Under the pieces are notes generated by a model, which saw only the letters and a program-made list of their open reading frames with translations, did no database searches and was not told where the DNA came from. Below, piece after piece: positions 38,676-47,250 of a stretch of 64,000 bases of DNA (positions within the stretch are counted from its first letter, which is position 1; the number at the start of each line of letters is the position of its first letter). Source of the stretch: Pigmentibacter sp. JX0631 (lineage in GTDB: Bacteria > Bdellovibrionota_B > Oligoflexia > Silvanigrellales > Silvanigrellaceae); the NCBI RefSeq assembly GCF_029873255.1, contig NZ_CP123622.1:1700501-1764500 (forward strand), given 5' to 3'. Both the position numbers and the translations under genes were made by a program.

Positions 38676-41159
38676 GTGTCATTTATTTCAGTTCGAGGAG
38701 CACAAGAACATAATCTAAAAAATATAGATGTTGATATTCCTAAAAATTCTTTGATAGCATTTACAGGAGTTAGTGGTTCTGGGAAAAGTAGTTTAGTTTT
38801 TGACACTATTTATGCAGAAGCTTTTAGAAGATTTGTAGATTCAACTCAAGCACCTGTTTACATGCTAGGTGGAGCAAATTGGAGAAAATCAGCTCGTGCT
38901 AAATTTAGTTCGATAAAAGGTCTTCCTCCTGCTCTGGGTTTATCACAACGACAAGGGGTTGCTGGAAAATTATCTACAGTTGGCACCATTATTGGCGTAA
39001 CTGATTTATTTAGAGTTTACTTTGCAGCTTTTGGAGATGTTTTTTGTCATAATTGTGATATTCCTTTAAAATCAATATCATTTCCTGAATTAATTAATAA
39101 AATATTTACTGATTTCTTGAATAAAAAAATTTATTTTATTGCACCAATATGTGAAAAAAGAAAAGGTTCTTTTACTAAAGAAATTGAAAATTTCAAAGAT
39201 TTAGGATACTCTAAATTGAGAATTAATGGTGAAATGTATGATTTGCAAGAAGAGCAAAAAAAATTCAAAATAGATGCAAAAAAATTAAATACTATAGATG
39301 TTGTCATAGATTTTGTTAATATTTCAATAGAAAAAAAATTAAGAATAGAACGTAGTATTTATCAAGCATTAGAGCATGGAAAAGGAATTTTAAAAATAGA
39401 GTATCTAGAGGAACAATATAAATTTAATACTAAATCAAGCTGTCCTCAATGTGGTGAAAGTGCACCAAAACTAGATCCTCGTTACTTTAGCCACTCTTCA
39501 TTGGGTAAATGCAAAAATTGTGAAGGGGAAGGATCTGAAAAAATTGGTTTGCCTTCTGATATATTTCCTTGCAAAGTTTGTCAAGGAAGTCGCTTAGATT
39601 CAAATATTCCTATTGTAAGAATTTGTAATACAACCTTTATGGAACTACATAGAAAATCTTTTCCTGAATTATTTTTATTTGTTTCTACTCAATTAAAAGA
39701 AAATGCTGGAAATGATAAAGCAAAATTAAAAGTATATTTAGAAATTCAGAGACTTTTAAAAAGTATGCATTTACTTACACTTGATCATTTAGTTTTAAAT
39801 CGTTCAGGAAATTCTTTATCACCAGGAGATTTGCAAAGATTACGTCTTGCGTCAATGATTTCAAATCGATTAAAAGGAGTCCTTTATGCAATCGATGAAC
39901 CCTGCCAAGGATTAACTGCGGAAGAAGTTAAGCGGCTAGTTTTTGTGCTGCAAGAACTTGTAAAAGATGGCGCAAGCATAATATCCGTGGAGCACCACCC
40001 TGTATTTTTATCTTTTTGTGAGAAAATTTTTTTAATGGGCCCGGGCGCAGGTGTGCATGGTGGACAAGTTGTATCCAAAGCCACTGCCCCTGAGGGTTTA
40101 GCTGATACATCTTTATCACATAATTATGAAAAAAATTTATCCAAATTTCTACTTCAAGAGCAAGGGACGGAGTTATTATTAAGGAAATCCAAGGGGAGAA
40201 TTTTAAATCAAAATGTTGATAATTCATCTATAAATTCCTCTATTGAAAACTCTTCTATACATTTTTCGGAAATTGCTGTAAGAAATTTAAGTCTGAATAA
40301 AATCTTGATAAAACAAGGTATTATAAACATAATTCGTGGAAAATCAGGTTCTGGGAAGACATCGTTTACTCAACTTTGCCTCATTCCTTATTTATTATCT
40401 CTTGGAAAAATTAATTTAGAGGGGGATGATTTTTCAGATATTCCATACAAACTTTTCTGTAAAGTTAAGGATGAAGGAGATATTTTAGTAAACATCGTAA
40501 GTTATGTTAAGCCGGGGAGTATTACGAGAAGTTCAAAACGTTCAGTGGCTTCTGCATTAGATGTTATTAAACCGATAAGAGATCTTTTTACTAAAATTCC
40601 TGCGAGTCAAATAATGGGACTAACTGAAAGTCATTTTTCTTGGAATTCAAAACTTGGTAAATGTGAATACTGTGAAGGAAAAGGTTATAAAGAATTACCT
40701 CAAAGATACTCTGAACCGGTACGTATAGAATGTGAAAATTGTTTAGGTGCTAAATTAAATCCAAGAAGTTTATTACCAAGATTTAAGGGATTAAATTTAG
40801 CAGATATTATGAATTTAAGCCTAGATCAAGCATTAAATATATTTGAAAATCACAAATTAATTTCATCTAGAATTTTTAAAGCCTGTCAATTTGGATTGGG
40901 ATATGTCAGATTAGGTCAAGGAATGGAAACTTTAAGTGGTGGAGAAGTCCAAAGATTAAATTTGACTCTTCATTTAAAAAGGTCAAATTTGCATGGGGCT
41001 TGGTTTATATTAACTCATCCGAGTACAGGATTACATGCTCCAGATATTGAAATCTTAGGAAATTTAATGAAAGTAATGACATCAAAAGGGGCATCTTTTG
41101 TATTAATAGAAAATAGAGAAGAATTTCTCCCATTTTCACAGCACATAGTGGAATTTTAA
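38676..41159 (+). CDS. UvrA-like ABC ATPase with degenerate second ATPase site
   Basis: An 827-residue UvrA paralogue, shorter than true UvrA (about 940). I start it at GTG 38676, six bases after AAAGGA, giving MSFISVRGAQEHNLKNID. The first half has Walker A GVSGSGKSS, the variant signature LSPGDLQRLRLA and Walker B LYAIDEP. Zinc-finger cysteines are present (CPQC, CKNC, CKVC; later CEYC, CENC). The second half has Walker A GKSGSGKTS and signature LSGGEVQRLNLT, but the Walker B reads WFILTHPSTGLH, with Asp-Glu replaced by Thr-His, and the H-loop reads LIENREEF. It is a DNA-repair or resistance-type paralogue of unknown role, not the canonical UvrA. Confidence 0.8.
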   Translation: MSFISVRGAQEHNLKNIDVDIPKNSLIAFTGVSGSGKSSLVFDTIYAEAFRRFVDSTQAPVYMLGGANWRKSARAKFSSIKGLPPALGLSQRQGVAGKLSTVGTIIGVTDLFRVYFAAFGDVFCHNCDIPLKSISFPELINKIFTDFLNKKIYFIAPICEKRKGSFTKEIENFKDLGYSKLRINGEMYDLQEEQKKFKIDAKKLNTIDVVIDFVNISIEKKLRIERSIYQALEHGKGILKIEYLEEQYKFNTKSSCPQCGESAPKLDPRYFSHSSLGKCKNCEGEGSEKIGLPSDIFPCKVCQGSRLDSNIPIVRICNTTFMELHRKSFPELFLFVSTQLKENAGNDKAKLKVYLEIQRLLKSMHLLTLDHLVLNRSGNSLSPGDLQRLRLASMISNRLKGVLYAIDEPCQGLTAEEVKRLVFVLQELVKDGASIISVEHHPVFLSFCEKIFLMGPGAGVHGGQVVSKATAPEGLADTSLSHNYEKNLSKFLLQEQGTELLLRKSKGRILNQNVDNSSINSSIENSSIHFSEIAVRNLSLNKILIKQGIINIIRGKSGSGKTSFTQLCLIPYLLSLGKINLEGDDFSDIPYKLFCKVKDEGDILVNIVSYVKPGSITRSSKRSVASALDVIKPIRDLFTKIPASQIMGLTESHFSWNSKLGKCEYCEGKGYKELPQRYSEPVRIECENCLGAKLNPRSLLPRFKGLNLADIMNLSLDQALNIFENHKLISSRIFKACQFGLGYVRLGQGMETLSGGEVQRLNLTLHLKRSNLHGAWFILTHPSTGLHAPDIEILGNLMKVMTSKGASFVLIENREEFLPFSQHIVEF

Positions 41160-41285
41160 ATATTTATCCTTGCATTTTTTTCTTAGAAAAAATTTTCCCA
41201 AAAAATATATAACATTACCTTAATAAATTTTTTTTTATATCAACCGAATTTGAAAAAGGAGCAAACTTTTGCTTTAGGAGTTAAC

Positions 41286-42404
41286 ATGCAAAAAGATATT
41301 CAGTCATTTGATGTAAAATATTTAGAAAGTGCATCGAATTCATTTTGGAGAGAAATTAATCCTTCAGCAAAATCTTGTATTTCACTAATTAAATTACTGG
41401 AAATATATGCATCCCATGAAGAGTGGGAAAAAATTATCAATCTATCCTCGAGAGCAGTACTACATTTAACAAAATTTTATGACAGAGCTGATTTTTATCA
41501 TATCTGGATTTGTGCATTGAAAGAAACATTTGATCATGGAGCGTTAATTTCTCTTGGAAAACATTTACTAAAAATGAGAAATTATCATCCTGTTTTCTTA
41601 TCACTGGCACTTATTGCCTTTCATTTTGCATCATGTAGTAAAGTAAGTTTAAAAATATTTAAGTATTTAAGAAATTCTAAAGGAGTTGAAAACAGATTTG
41701 CTTTTGAAGCTTGCGGATTACTATTAGCCTCTTCAAAAAATTCAGAAAATATAAATAAAGGTATTAATTTAATAGAAAAAGTTTGCCAGGACAAAAAAGC
41801 AAGTTACTTTACTTGGAGAAATTACTTAAGAAAACTTTCTGAGAATAATCTAATAGAAAAAATGAGTGAAACTTATAATCTAATTCATGAAAAATTTCCG
41901 TTTGCACAAGAACCCTATTTAGTAGCAGTATTAATATCAATGTATGAAAAAGATTGGAATGAATCAATAAGAATTTTAGGGCAAATTTTGCGGGATAATC
42001 CAAAAAATACGAATGCCATACTTGCGATGGCAGACTGTTACCTTGAAAATGGAGATTTCATAAAATCTTTGAGTCTGCTAACACTAAAAGAATACCTATT
42101 CTTAGATAATGATTTTGATTATCATCTTTTATTAGGTAAATCAATTAAGTACATTATAGAAGGTGAATATGATTCTAATCTTTATGAAACTGCTTTTAGG
42201 CATTTAAATAAAGCTATAGCTATTGCAAAATCCTTAAATTTAAATTCAAGTGAACCTGAAAAAGAAATTCATAGCCTTAAAATTTTAAATAGTATTAACA
42301 CACAGAAAGAAGCAATTATTGAAGAGGACAACATTATTAAAATTCATGCTGAAAATAACGCTATTGATTTGGAAAAAATGTATATAGAAAGAAAAGTTAG
42401 TTAG
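41286..42404 (+). CDS. TPR-like helical repeat protein
   Basis: A 372-residue cytosolic protein predicted to be almost all helical, with repeats of TPR type, the clearest being NESIRILGQILRDNPKNTNAILAMADCYLENGDFIKSLSLL near 230-275. I start it at ATG 41286, five bases after AGGAG, instead of an upstream TTG at 41250. It opens a run of six same-strand genes with a histidine kinase and several receivers, and another TPR protein closes the run, so it is likely a scaffold or output of that signalling system. No enzyme domain is visible. Confidence 0.62.
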   Translation: MQKDIQSFDVKYLESASNSFWREINPSAKSCISLIKLLEIYASHEEWEKIINLSSRAVLHLTKFYDRADFYHIWICALKETFDHGALISLGKHLLKMRNYHPVFLSLALIAFHFASCSKVSLKIFKYLRNSKGVENRFAFEACGLLLASSKNSENINKGINLIEKVCQDKKASYFTWRNYLRKLSENNLIEKMSETYNLIHEKFPFAQEPYLVAVLISMYEKDWNESIRILGQILRDNPKNTNAILAMADCYLENGDFIKSLSLLTLKEYLFLDNDFDYHLLLGKSIKYIIEGEYDSNLYETAFRHLNKAIAIAKSLNLNSSEPEKEIHSLKILNSINTQKEAIIEEDNIIKIHAENNAIDLEKMYIERKVS

Positions 42405-42430
42405 TTTTAAAATTTATGATGAGGTAAATT

Positions 42431-44239
42431 GTGATTTTTGAGTTGATTAAATATTTGAAAAACATTAAAAAAAAATATCTTTTAATACCTTTTTTTGTTT
42501 TTTTTCTTTTACTAATAGTAACAATTTACACTTGGAATGAAACAAAAAAAAATAGCTACTATTATTCTTCACTGCAATTTGATGGAATTGCAGAAAAAGC
42601 AAATCTAGCTTTAATCAGTCAAATGTTAGCATATACTCAAGTTTTAATAGGAGCGAAAAGTTTTTTTTATACAAATAATAATAGTGTTACTAGAGAACAA
42701 TGGAAAAAATTTATAGAAAATCTTGATTTACAAAAAAGTTACCCAGGAATTCAAGGGATTGGAATAAATAAATTTGTCAAAAAAAATGAAAAAGAAAACC
42801 ATATTCGTGATATTAGAAGATCTGGTTTTCAAGAATACAATATAAAACCACCTGGAGAAAGGGAAGGATATTTTCCTGTTGTATATATTGAGCCATTTAT
42901 AAATAGAAATATGCGAGCTTTTGGATTCGATGTGTTTTCTGAAACAATAAGAAAAGAAGCTATATTAAAGGCAATAGATACTGGACAAGCTTTTGCAACT
43001 GGAAAAATAACTTTAGTACAAGAAACTGGGAAAGATGTGCAAAATGGTTTTTTGGTATTCTTACCACTGTATAAAAATTATGAAATACCAAAATTAAAAG
43101 AATTAAGAATGGATTCAATTTATGGTCTAGTTTCAGCTGTTTTTAGAATGAATGATTTAATTCAAGGTATATATAGCGAAAAATTTGAAAATTTTAATTT
43201 AAAAATATATGATGGGAATTCAAAAGAAAAAGTAAATCTATTGTTTTCAAATTTAGCAGAGAACTTTAACTCAAAATCTGAATTTAAAAGAGTTTTTATA
43301 GAAGATATAAATAATCACCCTTGGACGGTTGAATTTAGTTCAACAGAAGCTTTCGAAGATTTAACAAAAAGTGGAGTATCACTGCTTTTACTAATTTCTG
43401 GAATAATTTTTTCATTTTTAATTTCAATAATTATTCTTTTTTTAATTAGCTTATTTGAACAAACTAAAACAGTACTCCAATCAAATAACGATTTAAAAAA
43501 TACACAAATGCAGTTAATTCAATCAGCTAAATTTGCCGCTTTGGGTGAAATGGCAGGTGGAGTGGCTCATGAAATAAATAATCCTTTAACTGTAATTAGT
43601 GGTAAAGCGTATAAGTTAGTAAGAATGGCTAAAAAAAATCAGTTAGATATTAATATTGTCGAAGAAAATGCAGTAGCAATAGAAAATATAGTTAAGCATA
43701 TTTCAAAAATAACGCTAGGGCTGTTAACATACTCTAGAGAGTCAGAAGAAGATCAATTAGAATTTGAAGATATTGATAAAATCATTGAACAAGCAACAAT
43801 TCTTTGTAATGAAAAATTTAAAAATAACGGTGTTCAACTTATTATTGCAAAAAATTGCCAAAGTAGTAACATTTATTGCAGTGGTATCCAGATTTCCCAA
43901 GTATTACTAAATCTTCTTAATAATGCATTTGATGCAATAAAAAACTTAAGTAATAAATGGATTAAATTAGATGTTATTGACGATAGTAAAAATATTTTTT
44001 TCCGAGTATCAGATTGTGGCCCCCCTATTCCCGATGATGTAAAAGAAAAAATAATGCAGCCTTTTTTTACAACAAAAAAAATTGGTGAAGGAACAGGCTT
44101 AGGTTTATCAGTTAGTAGAGGAATTATTGAAAAGCATAAAGGGGAATTTTATTTAGATAAAAATGTTAAAGAAACAACATTTGTAATAAAGCTACCAAAA
44201 ATTGCGGAAAAAAATATTAAAATTGAGGATGCTTCATGA
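42431..44239 (+). CDS. CHASE-domain sensor histidine kinase
   Basis: Membrane sensor kinase of 602 residues. Membrane segment 15-34, then a periplasmic CHASE domain (about 45-300; YPGIQGIGINKFV, REGYFPVVYIEPF, GFDVFSETIRKEAILKAIDTG), second membrane segment 316-341, a short coiled coil, HisKA with His380 in LGEMAGGVAHEINNPL, and HATPase with NNAFDAI, DCGPPI and GEGTGLGLS. All kinase boxes look intact. GTG start with GAGG six bases upstream. Its last bases overlap the ATG of the next receiver gene, so the two are translationally coupled and likely partners. CHASE ligands are usually small molecules; this one is unknown. Confidence 0.9.
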   Translation: MIFELIKYLKNIKKKYLLIPFFVFFLLLIVTIYTWNETKKNSYYYSSLQFDGIAEKANLALISQMLAYTQVLIGAKSFFYTNNNSVTREQWKKFIENLDLQKSYPGIQGIGINKFVKKNEKENHIRDIRRSGFQEYNIKPPGEREGYFPVVYIEPFINRNMRAFGFDVFSETIRKEAILKAIDTGQAFATGKITLVQETGKDVQNGFLVFLPLYKNYEIPKLKELRMDSIYGLVSAVFRMNDLIQGIYSEKFENFNLKIYDGNSKEKVNLLFSNLAENFNSKSEFKRVFIEDINNHPWTVEFSSTEAFEDLTKSGVSLLLLISGIIFSFLISIIILFLISLFEQTKTVLQSNNDLKNTQMQLIQSAKFAALGEMAGGVAHEINNPLTVISGKAYKLVRMAKKNQLDINIVEENAVAIENIVKHISKITLGLLTYSRESEEDQLEFEDIDKIIEQATILCNEKFKNNGVQLIIAKNCQSSNIYCSGIQISQVLLNLLNNAFDAIKNLSNKWIKLDVIDDSKNIFFRVSDCGPPIPDDVKEKIMQPFFTTKKIGEGTGLGLSVSRGIIEKHKGEFYLDKNVKETTFVIKLPKIAEKNIKIEDAS

Positions 44240-44595
44240 AGCAAGTATTAATAGTAGACGATAATAAAGATATTGTTGATGTAATTAAAGAAGAATTATT
44301 TGAGAAAAATTTAGTAATAATTACATCAAATAATGGGAAAGATGCATTTGAAATAATAAAAAATAACAGTATTGATTTTGTAATTTCTGATATTAGAATG
44401 CCAGATGGAGATGGTGTAGAATTACTAAGAAATATAAATAGTCTAAAAGATAAAAAACCAAAAATTATATTAATGACAGGTTTTGCTGAGATATCAAAAG
44501 AAGAAGCTTTAAAAAATGGATGCTATGCATTTTTAAAAAAACCACTTGATTGGGAAGAACTTTCAAACCTTGCAGATAAATTGCTGAAAGAGTAG
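44236..44595 (+). CDS. Stand-alone response regulator receiver (CheY-like)
   Basis: A 119-residue single receiver domain: VDDN with Asp8-Asp9, phospho-acceptor Asp52 in ISDIRMPDGDG, MTG switch Thr and KKP with the conserved Lys. There is no output domain, so it must act through protein contact or as a phosphotransfer step. It overlaps the histidine kinase gene by four bases and is the probable first target of that kinase. Confidence 0.9.
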   Translation: MKQVLIVDDNKDIVDVIKEELFEKNLVIITSNNGKDAFEIIKNNSIDFVISDIRMPDGDGVELLRNINSLKDKKPKIILMTGFAEISKEEALKNGCYAFLKKPLDWEELSNLADKLLKE

Positions 44596-44599
44596 AATT

Positions 44600-45316
44600 A
44601 TGAGTGATTTTAAAACAGTTGTTATAGCAGATGATGTACCTGATATTCGTGAATATCTGAAAGATATTGTCGAAGAAATGGGGTTAACTACTATTTGTTG
44701 TGCAACGGGAAAGGAGCTAGTAGATGTCATAAAAAATGAAAATCTTACAAAAGATCTTATATTTTTAGATCTTTCTATGCCTGAAATGAATGGGTTAGAA
44801 ATTTTAAAAATAATTCCAGAATATAAACAAAAACAAAAATTTAAAGTATGTGTTTTAAGTGGTCATAAAGAACAAAAAATAATTGACAAAGCATTGGAAT
44901 TAAAAATTGATGACTATATCTCTAAACCATTTGATAGAGATATTTTAATAAATAGAATTAGAAATTTACTGGGAATAGACAAATCTTCTATAGTAACCTT
45001 TGCCTTTGCTAAGGTAGAATTTAAATGCAAAACTTTAAATTTACCTGCTGTAATTGAATTTTCTTTAGTGGGTTTGTCTGAAGAAGGGACTATAATAGAA
45101 AGTCCAGTTAATTTTAAAGAACAATCTATTCTTTCTTTTTCTTGTAGTGAATTGCATAAAATTGCTAATATGCCAAAGGATGATTACAAAATAAAAGTTA
45201 TGAAATCTGCATTAAAAAAAGACAATATTTATGAGGTCACAACGGTATTTGTAAGTATGCCAGAATTTGTTGCGCAAAGAATCAGGTCATTTGCAATAAA
45301 AAATGTAAAAGTATAG
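44600..45316 (+). CDS. Response regulator with C-terminal PilZ-like domain
   Basis: A 238-residue protein with a full receiver (Asp11-Asp12, phospho-acceptor Asp57 in FLDLSMPEMNG, SKPF Lys) and a C-terminal domain of about 105 residues that begins FAKVEFKCKTLNLPAVIEFSLVGLSEEGTIIES. The latter has the beta-rich, S-x-x-G feel of PilZ domains but lacks a clear RxxxR c-di-GMP motif. The output is therefore unsure. It is four bases behind the single receiver, in the same operon. Confidence 0.75.
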   Translation: MSDFKTVVIADDVPDIREYLKDIVEEMGLTTICCATGKELVDVIKNENLTKDLIFLDLSMPEMNGLEILKIIPEYKQKQKFKVCVLSGHKEQKIIDKALELKIDDYISKPFDRDILINRIRNLLGIDKSSIVTFAFAKVEFKCKTLNLPAVIEFSLVGLSEEGTIIESPVNFKEQSILSFSCSELHKIANMPKDDYKIKVMKSALKKDNIYEVTTVFVSMPEFVAQRIRSFAIKNVKV

Positions 45317-45325
45317 GATTATTTT

Positions 45326-46042
45326 GTGAGAAATGATAAATATATTTACATAATTGATGATAATGATGAGTATTCTCTATATTTAAAAAAACTTCTTGAA
45401 AATAATGGTTACAATTGTATTCTTTTTAAAGATCCTACAGAATTTTTTTATGAGCTAGAAATTAAAATAATTAAACCAGATGTTATTTTAATTGACTTAT
45501 CAATGCCTGAAATAAATGGTTTAGATATAATAAAATATTTGAATTCTAGTAAAACCCTAAAAAAATTAAAAAAAGTAATTGTTAGCGCTAAAACAGATTT
45601 AATGACTAGAGATGAATTTAAAGACATAACTTTTCTCTCTAAACCAATTAACGAAGATAATTTTATAAATAAAATTGATAATATGACATTAATTAAAAGA
45701 GAAAATATAAAAATTATAGAAGAAAGTAGTAGAGAGTGCCAAATATTTTGTTTTTTAGAGAGTTCTTCATTTTACAGTAAAATTGTTATAACTAAAATGT
45801 TTCCTAGTAAAGTTGAATTTTTATCTGACATCAAATTTCACTTTGGAGCAGAATTAAAATTTCATTCAAGATCATTTTTTGATATAACAGGAGTTAGTTG
45901 TGATTTTAAAATAAAGATTAATCAAATAAAAAAAAGAGATGAAAAATATATTTGTGATGGAGAACTTATTTTTGAAAATAAAAATGATTATGAAAAAATC
46001 AGTAATTTTATAAATGCTAAAAATATTGGTGTTGCTTCATGA
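45326..46042 (+). CDS. Response regulator with divergent C-terminal beta domain
   Basis: A 238-residue protein with the same layout as its upstream neighbour: receiver (Asp11-Asp12, phospho-acceptor Asp57 in LIDLSMPEING, Lys in SKPI) and a C-terminal domain of about 105 residues. The C-terminal sequence (SKIVITKMFPSKVEFLSDIKFHFGAELKFHS) is quite different from the neighbour but probably of the same fold. The equal length and order suggest an old gene duplication. GTG start with AGGA upstream. It overlaps the next gene by four bases. Confidence 0.7.
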   Translation: MRNDKYIYIIDDNDEYSLYLKKLLENNGYNCILFKDPTEFFYELEIKIIKPDVILIDLSMPEINGLDIIKYLNSSKTLKKLKKVIVSAKTDLMTRDEFKDITFLSKPINEDNFINKIDNMTLIKRENIKIIEESSRECQIFCFLESSSFYSKIVITKMFPSKVEFLSDIKFHFGAELKFHSRSFFDITGVSCDFKIKINQIKKRDEKYICDGELIFENKNDYEKISNFINAKNIGVAS

Positions 46043-47250
46043 GTGATATTGAAAAACTCAGTATTCTTTTAATTGATGGAAATTCTGAAAATAGAAGTTA
46101 CTTCTCCATGTTTTTTTCTAATTTAATAAACAAATATAATTTTATAACTGCAGAAAATATCCAAGAAACACAGATGGTGATTAATGCAAGTAAATTAGAT
46201 GAGATTCATTTTGTCATTTTAAATAGTCAATCTAATGAATCTATTCTATGTACAGCATTGACTATTCTAAAAAATCACCCTTCTTCTTTACTTGCAACAA
46301 TTATAGTAATTTCTGATAATTTAGATAAAGAAACAGAATTTTTATTAGGAGAGTTTTCAGTAGCAAAAATATTTGCACAAGACTTTGATGCGCAAGACGT
46401 TATTAATTTAATAGAAAAGGGTTTTGAAGAGAAAAACAAAAACTTATTATTCAAAGATGAGTTAGGAAAATTCTGTCAAGCTGTTTTAGCAAAAGATATT
46501 TCTACATGCTCAACACTTTTAGAGAGTAAGAATTTTTCAAAAATTGTAATGAACTCTATCGAAACAATTCATTACTATGGAGAATATTTAATTCTAATTG
46601 GAAAGTATGATCAATGCATAGAGGAAATGGAATTATCTTTAGCAACAATAAATGAAGGAGATATTAATAATTTTCAAATATCAAATATTTTAAATTGCAA
46701 AGCAAAAGCATTGTGTTTATGTAATCAATATGATGATGCTTTAAAAATTTATCAAGAAATGTCTGAAAAAAGTCCTAAAAATTTAAATCACAAAATTAAC
46801 TTAGGTTCTGTTCATGTTGCCAAAGGAAATTGGAAATCAACTATAGAAATTATTGACAATGTATTAAAAATAGATCCTAAAAATAAAAATGCAAATTTAT
46901 TAAATGCTCAAGCATATGCTGGTTTAGGTGAAATTGAAAATGCAAATTTATTTTTGGAAAAAGTTGCTGGAACTATAGAATTCCATTCAATAGCAAGTTT
47001 TTTTAACAATCGAGGGGTTGCTTTTGCACAAAAGAAAGATTTCAAAAAAGCTTTAGAATTTTACAATAATGCGTTATTTTTTACAAAAAACGATATACAT
47101 AAAATTCAGTTTAACATTTCTCTTGCATTAAAAAAGCAAGGAAAATTAAAAGAAGCTGGAAAAATATTAAATAAAATTAAAAATACAAAATTTTATAAAG
47201 AAAAAATTAAAAGCAGTAAAATAGAAGTAGATAGTTTTGAAAATTTATAG
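46039..47250 (+). CDS. Pseudo-receiver-TPR protein
   Basis: A 403-residue protein with an N-terminal receiver-like domain and C-terminal TPR repeats. The receiver-like part has LSILLIDGNSENRSYF (only one of the two acidic residues), and the phospho-acceptor position reads FVILNSQSNES, with Asn62 where Asp is expected, so it probably cannot be phosphorylated. From about 190 on, TPR units are clear (YDDALKIYQEMSEKSPKNLNHKINLGSVHVAKGNWKSTIEIIDNVLKIDPKN, then FNNRGVAFAQKKDFKKALEFYNNAL). It closes the signalling operon and may act as adaptor. Its end overlaps the SurA-like gene by six bases. Confidence 0.75.
   Translation: MSDIEKLSILLIDGNSENRSYFSMFFSNLINKYNFITAENIQETQMVINASKLDEIHFVILNSQSNESILCTALTILKNHPSSLLATIIVISDNLDKETEFLLGEFSVAKIFAQDFDAQDVINLIEKGFEEKNKNLLFKDELGKFCQAVLAKDISTCSTLLESKNFSKIVMNSIETIHYYGEYLILIGKYDQCIEEMELSLATINEGDINNFQISNILNCKAKALCLCNQYDDALKIYQEMSEKSPKNLNHKINLGSVHVAKGNWKSTIEIIDNVLKIDPKNKNANLLNAQAYAGLGEIENANLFLEKVAGTIEFHSIASFFNNRGVAFAQKKDFKKALEFYNNALFFTKNDIHKIQFNISLALKKQGKLKEAGKILNKIKNTKFYKEKIKSSKIEVDSFENL

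Noticed and set aside
41175-41196. Poly-T/poly-A hairpin after the UvrA-like gene as terminator
   Set aside because: The 7-bp stem is almost only A-T pairs with a three-base loop; such structures are frequent by chance in this composition.
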